NCBI RefSeq assembly: GCF_037042905.1
Contig: NC_087251.1
Span: forward strand, 47,378,373 to 47,442,372
Reading direction: 5' to 3'
From: Lytechinus pictus
Taxonomy: Eukaryota; Echinodermata; Echinoidea; Temnopleuroida; Toxopneustidae
Length of the DNA: 64,000 nt
Made by a program: the position numbers and the translations under genes. Numbering within the stretch: the first letter of the stretch is position 1; every line of letters begins with the position of its first letter. Positions 45,572 through 56,282 of the stretch are shown one piece after another. The notes under the pieces were generated by a model. That model saw nothing but the letters and a program-made list of their open reading frames with translations, made no database searches and had not been told where the DNA came from.

Positions 45572-46345
45572 TAATTTAAAAGTTTAAAGTGTTCATAAAA
45601 TGAAGCAATGTCAACCGAAGAAGTATCTTTACTATTAACTTATTATCAAAGGACAAGTCCACCCCAATAAAAAGTTGATTTGAATAAAAAGAGAAAAAAA
45701 AAACAAGCATTACACTGAAAATTTCAGCGAAATCGGATGTAAAATAAGAAAGTTATGACATTTCGAAGTTTCGCTTCATTTAATTCACAAAACAGTTCTA
45801 TGCACAATATCCTGGTTGGTATGCAGATGAGAAGTCTGATGACGTCATCCACTCACTATTTCTTTTGTATTTTATTGTATGAAATATGAAATAATCTAAT
45901 TTTCTCCTCATTGTCAAGTGAAACAACGATTAATTCCTCCCTGAACGCGTGGAATTATAGCATTGCTATACGATATGGTTCAGTCAAGTTGGTCCTCGAT
46001 CACTGTCAAATCTGTGAAAAAAGAAATATTGTATAATTCAAACAATAAAGAACAAAATAAATAGTGAGAGAGGGACATCATCGTCTGGCTCATTTGCATG
46101 TCACTGAGTTGTGCATATGACTGTTTTGTGAAAAATAAGCGAAACTTTAAAATGTACATATATAACTTTCTTATTTTACATCCGATTTTGATGAAATTTT
46201 CAGCGTTATGCTTGTTTGATTTTTCTCTATTCATTCAAATCAACGTTTTTCAGGGGTGGACTTGTCCTTTAATAATAAGTTAATAGCAAAGATACTTCTC
46301 TGGTTGATATTGCTTCATTTTATGAACACTTAAACTCTTAGGATC
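45572..46345. mobile_element. foldback element family 1 copy E inside a wider inverted repeat
   Basis: The family element spans 45648-46270 (AAAGGACAAGTCCACCCC to GGGGTGGACTTGTCCTTT). Outside it the inversion continues for about 70 bp on each side: left 45572-45647 and right 46271-46340 are about 90% complementary. The flank in one frame reads SKDTSSVDIASFYEH, apparently part of the retrotransposon polymerase next to it. So the foldback element is flanked by two oppositely oriented copies of the same RT fragment. Confidence 0.85.
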
Positions 46346-46879
46346 CCAAAGATTGCTCAGAATGTTAAATTTTAGGACAAAATACAGTCATGAAATAAAA
46401 ATAAGCTCGTGCTTCGCTCTCGCACTATATATAAATAAGGCTTATGAGATTATTATATATTTATGTTTATTTATAAGAAAAAAGCTTAGACATGACTATT
46501 AGGACCACCCCTTCAAAGAAACATACAAAAATCAACCCTTGGATTTGCGTTCAGTTCATCATCAAAGTGGGAAAGTGCTAGTGGGCGGTGCCCTGAAAAT
46601 AGGGAATTCCCCGAGATTACATAACAGCTGATACGCGCCCACTAAATAATTTGATGAACCCTTTAATACAGCAATTCATAATCACTTAATTAAAAACAGA
46701 ACATTTTCAATTGTTTGAATATTGAAGAAAAGATGTAAATATCATCAAAATTATGAATTCAATCAAGCAGCACATGTCAATATGAAAATGTGGGTGCAAA
46801 ATGGTCCGGGGAAATGGTATTATTCCCCTGAAGTCTGTAGCCTGCCTGGGCCTGAGAATTATGGAGGCATCCATATAGG

Positions 46880-47036
46880 CGAGGAGGTTCACATGGCAAG
46901 CCCTTGCCTGCACGTACGCCGTTATCCGGAGCTCAGCTCGACATTCGGCCGCGCCGCGAAGAGCGGGGCTGGCCGCTAGGCTATCGAACTGTATGCATGC
47001 CGCGCAGGGCATAACGGCATAAGGTATTGCGCGAGA
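46880..47036 (+). promoter_or_regulatory. PRDX5: CpG-rich putative promoter of PRDX5
   Basis: Immediately upstream of exon 1 the sequence changes from AT-rich to CpG-rich (GCACGTACGCCGTTATCCGG, ATTCGGCCGCGCCGCGAAGA). No TATA box at the usual distance is evident. This fits the CpG-type, housekeeping promoter expected for a peroxiredoxin. The transcription start is not determined. Confidence 0.5.
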
Positions 47037-47117
47037 ATGTTTAGCCTCCGAAGAGCCGTCCTTTTCAATTGCTTACGGAGTTTTTCATCTGGTTCACCAA
47101 GAAAGATGCCAATCAAG
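47037..47117 (+). CDS. PRDX5: PRDX5 exon 1 (leader peptide)
   Basis: 27 codons, ending with phase 0 donor AAG|GTAAAT. It encodes the arginine-containing leader and the first residues of the mature enzyme (MPIK). Start chosen as the first ATG in frame after the CpG-rich region. Confidence 0.88.
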
Positions 47118-50100
47118 GTAAATACTAACTAGATTATTAAAGAAAGGTGTGCTACACCATACGAACAGATATCAGAACATATTCGTACTCATTTATCATA
47201 TTATTATCATGATTTTAGTCGGGATTATTTTAGTCACCCGTCATGCCCGTCGGCCGTCGACGGCGAAGCTCAATTCCAAGTCAAGACCCTACTCCCTAGA
47301 ATTTAGACTCGAGTGTTAGACCTGGGGAGCGTTTCTGCCGTTTCATCAACATTTTTGTCCGACAAATTGTCAGATCTGACATCTTTTTTTGAATCTGATT
47401 TGCTTCTTCTTCATCGTCTTCTTCATCCTACACTGACTGCCTCCTTCAATCCTGAAGATTCTTGCAGTATTGTAGTACCGGGGGCCGGCAGGTGCAATAC
47501 ACCGGGTGAACACCCTACTCTTTGACTTAGAAGGACTGTTATTATGGTAACTGTCGGAGGGTTCGATTCCCACTTCCCAAGTGGTGCGCTAGTGCCCCTT
47601 GCCCTTGGTAAGGCATTTATCCTCATTACCAGGTCCCTCGGAGAGGACTTTAAGCCGTTGGTCCCCTGGTTGCTTGCTCATAGGCCTCCGTGCTTTCCTA
47701 GCAGTCAGGTAAAAAACCTCGGTATAAACCGTCCGACAACGGCGACAAGTCCTTTCATGAAATGCTCCCCTGGCCAAAAGGCAATAATCAATTGAACATT
47801 GGGTGCTCTTGGTGGGGTAAACTGTCCATAATTTTCCCTTGATAAAGAAAAGAAATATCTGAAAATGTCCATGCTTTGTTGCTTACAACGTAGTTCAGTG
47901 TAAAATTTCAATGTGGGAAGATTATTAAGAATAAGACCGAGTCTGAGAGTGAGAGATAAAGCCGAGTCAAGTTGACGATTACCGTACTATTTCAATTTAG
48001 ATCTCCATGTAAATTGTCTTGGTTTGTCTTAATTTCACATGTTTTTTGGTTAGACCTATATATCTCTCTTGTGTTTCTCTTCCTTATTCTTTATTTATAC
48101 TGTGCAAGTTATCCGGAAACATATCATGAACATACTATTAACTGTTATATGTTGCTTGAATAATATTTATTCATCATTTTTATTAGGTTGGTGATGCTGT
48201 GCCTAGTGTAGAAGTGTGTGAGAACACACCAGGTGATAAAGTGAATGTAGAAGAACTTTTCAAGGGAAAGACTGGAGTGTTGTTTGCCGTTCCGGGAGCG
48301 TTCACTCCAGGATGTTCAAAGGTGAGAAAAAGGGTTGCTGAACCAATGTCCGTTGGGGTCCTATTACATGAAGCTTAGTGATTGTATGGCTTGTCTGTGC
48401 AAGTCTGTGCAGTCCCCCTTGTCTGCGCACATGCGTATCTGCACGATTCTAGTAAAAGAAGATCACAACGAACACAAAATTTACACATGCACCACATAGA
48501 CGATATTCATTAAAAAATCCGACTCAAAATGTTGGAAAAATAATGAATTTGGGGCATTTCGTGTGACGGCCTCAAAATGCTGCCTTTCTCATCAAAACGC
48601 CTGAATCGTGGGCAAAGTGAATGGGTGCGCAGACATGGGGTACCATTTTTTTTTCAATCTGAAAATGACTGCCCAAGGTTTTTTCTAAGAAAATCCTATA
48701 TTTCTTTCAAATTTTAATGAGATATTTGTTACACTTACTCATGGTAATATAGGGAACATTATTAACGGAAAGAATTTGTGAAATAAAAAGAAGTTCATGT
48801 TAAATCGTTAGGTGCACAGACTTGGGGACCACCATTATAGGTAGGCCTAAGGCTGATATCAATGCAATCTCTCATAGAAATCGGTCAGTTTTAGGTTAGG
48901 GTTTAGAAATTTGCCAATTTCTATAACTCTACTCACTGACTCTAGATACTCGCTAATGATATACAAAGAATGGTTTTCTCTCAAAGAAAGTAATGTGGAA
49001 TTTGTAAATTACCATGAAATTTGAACTGGGGGGGGGGTGAGTCTTGGATAATGCTCAGTATCTTTGTAGAACCATTTCACAAGCATAAAAATGGGCGGAG
49101 GGGAGGAGACGTAGCATAATAATAGCAGCATAATATCTTTCTGTGAATTATAAGAGTTTACTCTGTACTAGAAGTATATATCCTGGCTTTACACTCGCTA
49201 TTGTGAGAGAAGAGTTCACATTGAAAAGAAATTACATGTGTATTTACGTTGAATAAATAAAAGAAAAAAGCCATATTTAAAGAAGATATGAGTTTTCAAT
49301 TCTGTGGTTAATTTCAAATCATACAGTTTATGCCTTTGGCTATCACATTCACAGTTCACTTCTTATAAAAATAATCCTTTGATGAGTGGATGTATGAAAC
49401 TAATAAAATTGTACCATGATTTTTCAAAAGATTAAGATATACTGGTAGGGTGGTGGTTTTTTTTTCATCTCAACGCACTGCCACAAATTGTTGAAACTGT
49501 ATATGCCTGCCTGTGTCTTTTAATGCTTCCTAGTGCCATTATTATAAAATCAATATTGCATCAGTGACACTATGGTACCCTTTAAATATATGAAAAATAC
49601 TAGTATATAAATAATAGTAAATAAATAGGTGTTTTTATGAAAACTGAACACTATGATACTGCATCAGCTATGGGACTAATTCTGAGCAATGTCATATTCT
49701 ACTTGTAATTTTTTTCACAGACTCATCTGCCAGGCTACGTTGGTGACTTTGATAAACTCAAAGCTAAAGGTGCAGAAGTCATCGCCTGTGTGTCCGTCAA
49801 TGACCCCTTTGTAATGGCTGCATGGGGGGAAGCACATAAAGCTGAAGGCAAGGTAATTCTATCAAGTGTTGCCAAATGAAGCATAAAGTTTGTGTTACAG
49901 ACTTAAGTGTTTGCACAGCTCAAAAACAAATTTCCCGAAACTGAATCCAAAATTTCCTGAATTTCAGAGGCGTTTCCTGTAATCTTCAACAAAAATCGGA
50001 CAAAACAATACAGCAAGCCTGATTTTGGGTCTGGAGTCAAGAATGTAGGACCTATACTTTTCATGCACTTACTAAAATGGGAATTAATAATGAAAGCGTG

Positions 50101-53100
50101 AAGTGCGAGCAGAAAATTTTGAGCTGCATAATGAGGCAAAGTTTAAAATAACACGAATATGAAAGTTTGCTTCATTCAATTATTGTGTATTGTAATTTTC
50201 AGATTTCCCGGAATTTCCTGGAATATTTTTTTCCCCCAAATCTTTCCTGGAAAAAGTTGATATTTCCCAGAATTCCGATGTACTATAAAATCAGCATGTG
50301 ATAGGTTTGGCGGAGGGTAGGTTGCTTGCAAATCTGACAGATAGAATGATACATTGCTCATTTGTCTACACCCGCTTTGTCTACACTCTGTTCAGTCTCA
50401 TGCCACGACCCATGTGGTCTAATCCTACTTCATGTACATTCATGTGCTTACCATTGGTCTTATTGCCATTTAGCCCATTAACCATTTTATTTTAATTTCT
50501 TGTATTTTGTCTAATATCCACTTTGTCTGACAGCACTTTGTCTACAGGGTTAGATTAAGAGTTACTTAACCAAATTTGACACATAAAATAATAGTAAGGA
50601 TACAAAGTGGAAATTACACCAACTTGGCATTAAACTACATGAGCATTAGACCAAATGTCAATTACGCCATTTGAAATTATGACTATCCGAGAAGTGGACC
50701 AACTGATAGTAGACCAAGTGGCAAGTAAACCGATAGAACAAAGTGACACTTGCTCAAAAGAAAGTGATTATGAATTGAATATGTGAATCCTACAATTCAA
50801 GTCAACCTTATGGATGTGTATAGCCATGTGATTAAGTGACAGTTATTCCATTATTTATCCTCACAGGTCAGAATGCTAGCTGATCTTCATGGAGAGTTTA
50901 CAAAGGTAAACAAAATAACATTCTTTTTGTTGGGGGGGGGGTGAGGGATAATGTTTCCATATTCACACAAAAGCACAAGCTTTTTTTCTGTACATTTTTA
51001 ATGGTCAAAGTCTTTATTCTTTTTCCCTAATCAACAATAAAAGGGGGGCATCCCCTCCTTATAAATGATTTTTCAAGTAGTGAAGAAAAAAGAGAGATAA
51101 ATATTTAAACAAATCAGTAAATTTAAACAAATCAGTTGCTATGTAATTCCATAGCAACACTATGATTTTTTCAATAGAGAAAAAATGATGTCACTTGTTC
51201 CTCAAACCACCATTTACTGTGAACAATCAATTTTTATTTAAAGTATACATCCAAAGAAAATTCACGAAAGTGATGATTATAGACAAATTATATATGAATG
51301 GAAAGGTCTTGTCTTTTTATACACAAATATGTCACTAAAAAGTCTTATTGATGTCGTGGAAATGCAAGAAATGAAATTATTAGAGACCCTTCTCAGCCCC
51401 CCAGCCGCCCCCAGACAGACAGTCACGCGATCAAAAACAACCGAGAATAATGACGTCACATGATCGACTCACTCTGTGCAAGCCAGCAGTACACTGATAG
51501 CTGATTCACCTTCCTGGTCTCTATTTTTCTTCGAATTTACCGTTTTCTTCATGTATTGTGATATCCGAATTCTGTTTTCGACAACTTCAGACTATAAGGG
51601 AACCAGAACTGTGTTATTTTGCCCGTTTTTTATTGAATTGTGAACTGGAAAGATCGATTTTGTCCACTCGACAGTCTTCGTTGTGTTGCTCTACTAACTA
51701 TTGAAAAACTCCAAGCTGCACGGTCCCATTCACTTGCTCCCGATGCATGTTGCAGGCTACGCTGTTTGATCCAGTCAAAAGTCAAGGTAAGCATGTTTGG
51801 AAACTGTACTTGTTCTGACGATGCATTCAGGTCAGATGACAAATACAGATCTGATATAAGTTTAGAATCATGCATTTTGGCATAACTACTATTAAAATTA
51901 AAAAGTTTTTATTTTAGAAATAATGTTTTTGCACAATTCCAGCAGATTTTTTCTTCAGATTTCTAAAACTGATCAGGACTCAGGCAGGCGATTAAATTAT
52001 TTAGGAGCACTGGTATGGACCATGGCTGAAAATCTGCTGTTTCAGAGGAATGTTTAAGTTTTTATTATACACAGAATTATATCACCATGATGCCGATGTC
52101 ATGAAGACAGACAAATTTTCAGCAGTGATTACCCTGATTCCTGGCCAAAATCACTCACACGTATTGCGAGGTTAGTATTAGTAAACTAACCTCGCACCAC
52201 GAACCGCGTTTGGCAGTGGATTTCTAACTAGTGGGTCGCGCGTGCTGGGATCTCACTTCTTGGGTCCACGACTTCTATGGCTTGAATTTTCTGTGCGCGG
52301 CGGCATATAATGAACCCTTGGGTGGGCCAAAATTAGAGTCTGGTGTTTCTTTCTGATTAGAGTGTTGCTGCATATATGTATGCGTAATGCCTTCAACAAT
52401 GAAGATAAATGCAATCTTTGTAATGACACAGAGACTCAGAGAGCACCGTACCTCAAGTGATGTTCGTGTAGTCTCCACTTCACTACTGCTACAGCCTACA
52501 CTACGCTACACACCTACCCGGGTAGGTGTGGCGTACATGTACGGTAGTGTAGCGGTAGTGAAGTGGAGTGGGGCCTACACAAACATCACTTGAGGTAGAG
52601 CACCAGTGTTCTGAGTGGAACTTTTCAGGTGTCTAAACCTACTATCATTTGTTGTTGACCGGGAATTACATGCCACCGCACGTCATCAATCATCACGATA
52701 ATTAAATTCATACTTTGATTTGATTATTTAAACTATTTCTTTTTTTCTCTCTTCTACACACAGATCTGCACACTTGCTGACTCTGGTGACTTCTGGTCTC
52801 TGCTTGCTACCTCAATCTGGGAGATTCCATCATGTCCTTTTACTATGATTTGGATATAGCCATTTTTTCTTCACTCTTTCCAGGACCTACGGTTTGCAAG
52901 TTGTGGACTGATAATGATACAAAAGAAGATTTTTCTTTATCAATCTTGGAAACAATTTTGAGCACAGTTTTGGAGAGAACTAAGAAATTTGACTTGGACA
53001 GGAATACAGCTTGTCAAAAATAATAACACACAATTTAAACGAAAGAACAATTTTAATGTTACTAGGGCATTTTGCGAGAAATGTTATACTCAATCACAAG

Positions 53101-56043
53101 TCCCAAATCAAGGGTAAGTCCTTTGATTAAACATGTAGTTGAATTGCGATTGCAACTCGACCTTATTACGCTTGAATTTGAATTTAAGACTTACGCTTGA
53201 TTTGCAATTGAACATAAGTTTCTTGCAGTGCCCCATAATTATGTTTTGTTATCAGATATTTAACGTGCTGATTTTTCTCGAAAGGTATAATATATTTGTC
53301 CTTTTAAACGGTATTTGAATATGGGTACGCCTTTTATTTGTTTTCCACAATATTTATTGCATGTATGAACAGAAGTAAAATATTTATTGTGAAGCACTGT
53401 GAATGTTGTGTGCTGTTGTGTGATGGTTAATCATTTTTGTTATAAGACTGAAAGCCTGGTGGATGTGAGGAAGTGGCCTGGATGAAAGAAAAGTGAACAT
53501 GTGTCCAATTACTGATTTGCATATTCTAAGACAATTTTGTTTCTGGATAAATTTTGCTATGCATTCCCTACATTAAGAGTAAAGGAGAAGTCCACGCAAT
53601 CAAAAATTCATTTGAATTTAAAGAAAAATAACAAGATATTGCAGGAAATTTCATAAAAACTTTGATTCAAATTTATATAATTACTATTTTAACAGTTCCG
53701 TAAATATAACCTATTGTGATCAGATGAAGAGTTTCCTATCGTCAAATCTGCAAAGAATAAAAAACAAAATGCCACAAAAAATAGAAACGAATGTGATGTG
53801 AGTGACAACTCTAATTTGCATATCATTGTTTTCTGTATATGACTGTTTTGAGTAAAAACAACAAGGGAAATTACTCTATTCAAATAATTTTTAGTTGATG
53901 TGGACTTGACTTTTAACTCTACCCCTCCCATCCCAAATAAGAGTAGAAATAATCTAATCAAGAACTTGAAAATCAAAAGCAGCAATTAAGAAGCAAGATT
54001 TGATAAATACAGGTCTGAATAGAATTTCACAAGAAAATAAAAAGAGAAAAAAGATGGGTAGGGACGGGGAAGGAATAAACAAAAAATACCATACCCAGAA
54101 AAAAAAAATCCGAGTTTCGAACCAGGGTCCTCGCACATGACAAAACAATGGCCAACGCATTTGGCCACAGACCATCGCCCTAACGGGAAAGCATTTTTAA
54201 GATATATGAAAGAAAGTCCGCTCGCCGCTGTTTCCTAATAATGCTTCGGCAATTCAACTGCAATTTCAGTCATTTCGCGATGGATATTGCCGTGTTTTTT
54301 TTGTGGTTCCTGACTTTGCTACTTAATGAAATTTCATAATTTTTGTTCAGTCATAAAGAAGAATGTCTATGCTTTATATTGATTATAACATTAATGTGAC
54401 GCAAGTGTGATTTCTACGTGAAAATATGCTTTGTTTATTCACATATATTTCTTGAAAAAAAAAAATTCTAAGCTAAATATCGGTTACCAAAATATGTTAA
54501 ATGTGCACTTTTTTTCACTGTTCAGTAAATTCAAACTTTTATCTATATAACAAGACCAATCTTAAGAGGAATAAACAATTCTAAGAGCAAAAAACGCTGA
54601 TTGGAAAGATCGTCTCCAATGGGCTGCTGTCAGCTCAGCTGCTCACTGCTCATTGTGTGACGTCACTCAGCTGGAGCTCGCAAGAGGACCGGTGGAAGGC
54701 AGAAATATGGCATGAAAATAAATCATTTTTGAGAGCTGATTTCTGCAATCTCTGATCACTATTTTGAAAAGTGAAGTTATATATCTGATTAGTAATACTT
54801 CCCCTTTACAATGATGACCACATAAAGTCATTATAAAATACTTTTGATTCTTCGGATGTATACTTTAAGTTCTATTTCTCCTTTTCTACTTTGATCGTGT
54901 GTATTGGACAATCTTTTATATATTATTATTTTCAATGGCTACTTTTCACAATCTAATGCCGAAATCTGCAACATTGGAAAAGCTTTAAAATTGCAGTGTG
55001 AAACTGCCCTGAGCCCCGAGTAATGTTTTCCCTGATGTACAATAGTGCACTTTTTCATTCATTTCATATTGAAGATATATCACCATATATTTTGTATTTC
55101 AACTCTACCTTGATATAGGCGGTTGATATGGTCCTCGATGCTACTCCATTCCTTGGAAACCAACGCTCAAAGAGGTGGGTATCAAAAGAAACTCAGTTAA
55201 ATCAATGCTCGATGTGTGTAGCCAAATTTGACATAAAATGAGGTGTCGGGATAAACTTAACCTATAAAGGGAGAACAAACTGACCGACACTTTGTGTGAT
55301 CTCTCATTGGCTGTGTTATAAATAGCTAGTCCTGGCATAATACTGATTGAGATTATAGAGAATGGATTAGCCTAACATTTTATTTGTTTGGAGAAAATAA
55401 ACATGTTTGTAGAGGAAAAGTACTTGTTTTGCTACCTGGTAACATACATAATTACTGTGGTATGATAGTATCGAGTCATGAATTAGTGTGTCATCACTTA
55501 ATTGAGCCTATATTATAAGACTACACTGCTGAGAATGATGCATTATGGGTTAGGAACCTGGCCGGATTTGAGTAGTCGAGGGCTTTAGATGGCGCTAAAC
55601 AAGGTTGCTTGATCGTATTTGCTTGATAATCCAAAATGGTAGTCACTTAATATTTTTCCTTGGAAGTTTTTGTATTTTATTTTTTTATGAAAGCAAGTTA
55701 TGAGATTGCAACGCTTTCTATTTGCTGGCCAGGGTATTTTTAATTTTGATGAGACCGCTAAGCTGTTAAATAAGCATCACATGTTCAGTGTGCAAGACCT
55801 AAAAAAAATAATAAAAATATATAAATTTCTTTTCAGATCGAGTGTGTGATCTTGAATCACTTGGTTAAAAGTTAATTTATTTTTTGGGGTTATGAAGCCA
55901 TTTATTTAAATATGCTCATATTTTTTGTCTTTACCAGATATTCCCTGGTAATCAAGGATGGTAAGGTGACGGCAGTCAATGAAGAACCAGATGGAACCGG
56001 TTTGACCTGCAGTCTGGCTGACACAGTGCTCAATCAACTGTAA
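47037..56043 (+). CDS. PRDX5: peroxiredoxin-5, six coding exons
   Basis: Joining 47037-47117, 48187-48321, 49721-49852, 50867-50905, 55119-55174 and 55938-56043 gives 182 residues with all five introns GT-AG. The product is an atypical 2-Cys peroxiredoxin that reduces H2O2, organic peroxides and peroxynitrite with thioredoxin. The peroxidatic Cys is Cys70 in PGAFTPGCSKTHLPG with Thr67; the conserved Arg is Arg148; the resolving Cys is Cys172 in DGTGLTCSL. A leader with Arg5, Arg6, Arg14 and FSSGS suggests mitochondrial import. Met24 (MPIKVGD) aligns with the start of the short cytosolic/peroxisomal form known in vertebrates. The C-terminus is NQL rather than the SQL of human PRDX5. The length agrees with the family. 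Confidence is high for identity and exon borders; the 5' UTR is undefined. Confidence 0.96.
47106..47108 (+). promoter_or_regulatory. PRDX5: candidate internal start codon for the short PRDX5 form
   Basis: The second in-frame ATG in exon 1 (Met24) begins MPIKVGDAVP, equivalent to the start of the human short form. Use of this start would remove the leader and leave the enzyme outside mitochondria. The context AGAAAGATGCC has a purine at -3. Confidence 0.5.
47118..48186 (+). other. PRDX5 intron 1
   Basis: 1,069 bp, GTAAAT...TATTAG. It contains a probable repeat end (GGGGAGCGTTTCTGCCGTTTC, 47324-47344) and the SINE at 47490-47720. Confidence 0.85.
47490..47720 (+). mobile_element. tRNA-derived SINE in PRDX5 intron 1
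   Basis: A box B GGTTCGATTCC at 47560-47570 lies after a TGGTAACTGTCGGAGG segment. The body includes CTCGGAGAGGACTTTAAGCC and GTTGGTCCCCTGGTTGCTTG, ending CTAGCAGTCAGGTAAAAAAC. The same body occurs truncated on the minus strand at 17290-17392. The box A region is less clear. Confidence 0.7.
48187..48321 (+). CDS. PRDX5: PRDX5 exon 2 (peroxidatic cysteine)
   Basis: 45 codons, phase 0 at both ends (TTAG|GTTGGT ... AAG|GTGAGA). It includes VGDAVPSVEV and the active site PGAFTPGCSK with the peroxidatic Cys70. Confidence 0.97.
48322..49720 (+). other. PRDX5 intron 2
   Basis: 1,399 bp. The stretch 48390-48840 has paired CTGTGCA-type motifs (CTTGTCTGTGCAAGTCTGTG near the start; GGTGCACAGACTTGGGGACC near the end), which may be remnants of an inverted-repeat element. 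No gene. Confidence 0.8.
49721..49852 (+). CDS. PRDX5: PRDX5 exon 3
   Basis: 44 codons, phase 0 (TTTTTCACAG|ACTCAT ... AAG|GTAATT). Encodes THLPGYVGDFDKLKAKG, the conserved Cys95, SVNDPFVM and AWGEAHKAEGK. Confidence 0.97.
49853..50866 (+). other. PRDX5 intron 3
   Basis: 1,014 bp. It contains short echoes of TTTCCCGGAATTTCCTGGAA and CCCAGAATTCC (50198-50276; related TTTCCCGAAACTG near 49928) and the foldback motif array at 50345-50770. Confidence 0.8.
50345..50770. repeat. foldback array of GTCTAAT / ATTAGAC motifs, copy 1
   Basis: The left half repeats TTTGTCTACAC, GTGGTCTAATCC, TTTGTCTAATATCCAC; the right half has the complementary sense (GCATTAGACCAAATG, AAGTGGACCAACTG, GTAGACCAAGTGG). 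The motif spacing is about 20-40 bp. The same design is at 58620-59000. No coding potential. Confidence 0.65.
50867..50905 (+). CDS. PRDX5: PRDX5 exon 4
   Basis: A 39 bp exon of 13 codons (VRMLADLHGEFTK), TCACAG acceptor and AAG|GTAAAC donor, phase 0 on both sides. It is too short to be found as an ORF but matches the family exactly in sequence context. Confidence 0.95.
52170..52198. repeat. short perfect hairpin
   Basis: GCGAGGTTAGT and ACTAACCTCGC are exact complements around a short loop. The function is unknown. Confidence 0.8.
52449..52602. repeat. ~150 bp palindrome
   Basis: Centred on CTACCCGGGTAG near 52519. The left arm contains ACCTCAAGTGATGTTCGTGT and CTCCACTTCACTACTGC; the right arm has GTAGTGAAGTGGAGTG and CACAAACATCACTTGAGGT. 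The middle is slightly asymmetric (CATGTAC insertion). It has strong cruciform or hairpin RNA potential and may be a small MITE. Confidence 0.9.
53578..53916. mobile_element. palindromic foldback element, family 1-related copy F
   Basis: Left GTAAAGGAGAAGTCCACGC pairs with right GTGGACTTGACTTTTAAC; the inner CATTTGAATTTAAAG pairs with CTATTCAAATAATTTTTAG. It is shorter (340 bp) and more diverged than the other copies. Confidence 0.7.
54110..54180 (-). mobile_element. tRNA-like SINE head
   Basis: The minus strand has a box B-like GGTTCGAAACT (54113-54122) and an upstream box A-like GTCTGTGGCCAAATGCG segment, followed by a T-rich body. The tRNA cloverleaf is poor. It is probably a SINE remnant. 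Confidence 0.45.
55119..55174 (+). CDS. PRDX5: PRDX5 exon 5
   Basis: 56 bp, TATAG acceptor, donor AG|GTGGGT. It encodes AVDMVLDATPFLGNQRSK plus two bases of the Arg148 codon, so the catalytic-pocket arginine codon is split by intron 5. Two residues are missing relative to the human loop (the region after LLLDD). Confidence 0.95.
55175..55937 (+). other. PRDX5 intron 5
   Basis: 763 bp, GTGGGT...TTACCAG, phase 2. No recognised feature. Confidence 0.9.
55938..56043 (+). CDS. PRDX5: PRDX5 exon 6 (resolving cysteine, stop)
   Basis: 106 bp with one base of the Arg148 codon, then YSLVIKDGKVTAVNEEPDG and TGLTCSLADTVLNQL, stop TAA at 56041-56043. The resolving Cys172 is in the usual LTCSL motif. Confidence 0.96.
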
Positions 56044-56055
56044 TGAATGAAATGA

Positions 56056-56061
56056 AATAAA
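56056..56061 (+). terminator. AATAAA next to the PRDX5 stop codon
   Basis: An AATAAA lies only 13 bases after the stop. It is probably too close for the main poly(A) site. Confidence 0.2.
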
Positions 56062-56282
56062 TGAAGTCTCTCTTTATGAGTCAATGAGAGTATATCAGTG
56101 TAAGCCAAATGAAAATGAATTTATTTCATTCCTATCACATTGAGTATTTTATTTACCACCATAGTGAGAAGACAATCATGTTCCTAGATTTTAACTGAAA
56201 TTTGTCTAACATAATGAGTATTTTAATCCTGTAACGGATCATCCTTTAGAAGAATTTTCTTTCTGGAATTGCCATGAATGTA

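Larger units (their letters stand above)
51238..54868. mobile_element. possible TTAA-ended element within PRDX5 intron 4
   Basis: Left TTAAAGTATACATCCAAAGA and right TTCTTCGGATGTATACTTTAA are inverted repeats (one mismatch in the first 20). The left side also has GATGTCACTTG and AATGACGTCACATG, and the right side GTGTGACGTCACTCAG. It could be one 3.6 kb element, or two ends of short MITEs of one family. No transposase is seen inside. Confidence 0.45.
50906..55118 (+). other. PRDX5 intron 4
   Basis: At 4,213 bp this is the longest intron. It carries a possible TTAA-ended element (51238-54868), a hairpin at 52170-52198, a palindrome at 52449-52602, a foldback copy at 53578-53916 and a SINE-like tRNA head at 54110-54180. 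ORFs at 51640-51885 (+) and 52832-53023 (+) show no recognised domain. Confidence 0.85.

Noticed and set aside
46722..47012. 85- and 101-residue ORFs on opposite strands upstream of PRDX5
   Set aside because: They overlap each other across the CpG-rich promoter region; GC-rich sequence keeps frames open by chance.
51640..53023. Possible gene inside PRDX5 intron 4 (ORFs 51640-51885 and 52832-53023)
   Set aside because: There is a plausible GTAAGC donor near 51786 and a CACAG acceptor near 52763, but the frames do not join into a recognisable protein; left as an untested idea.
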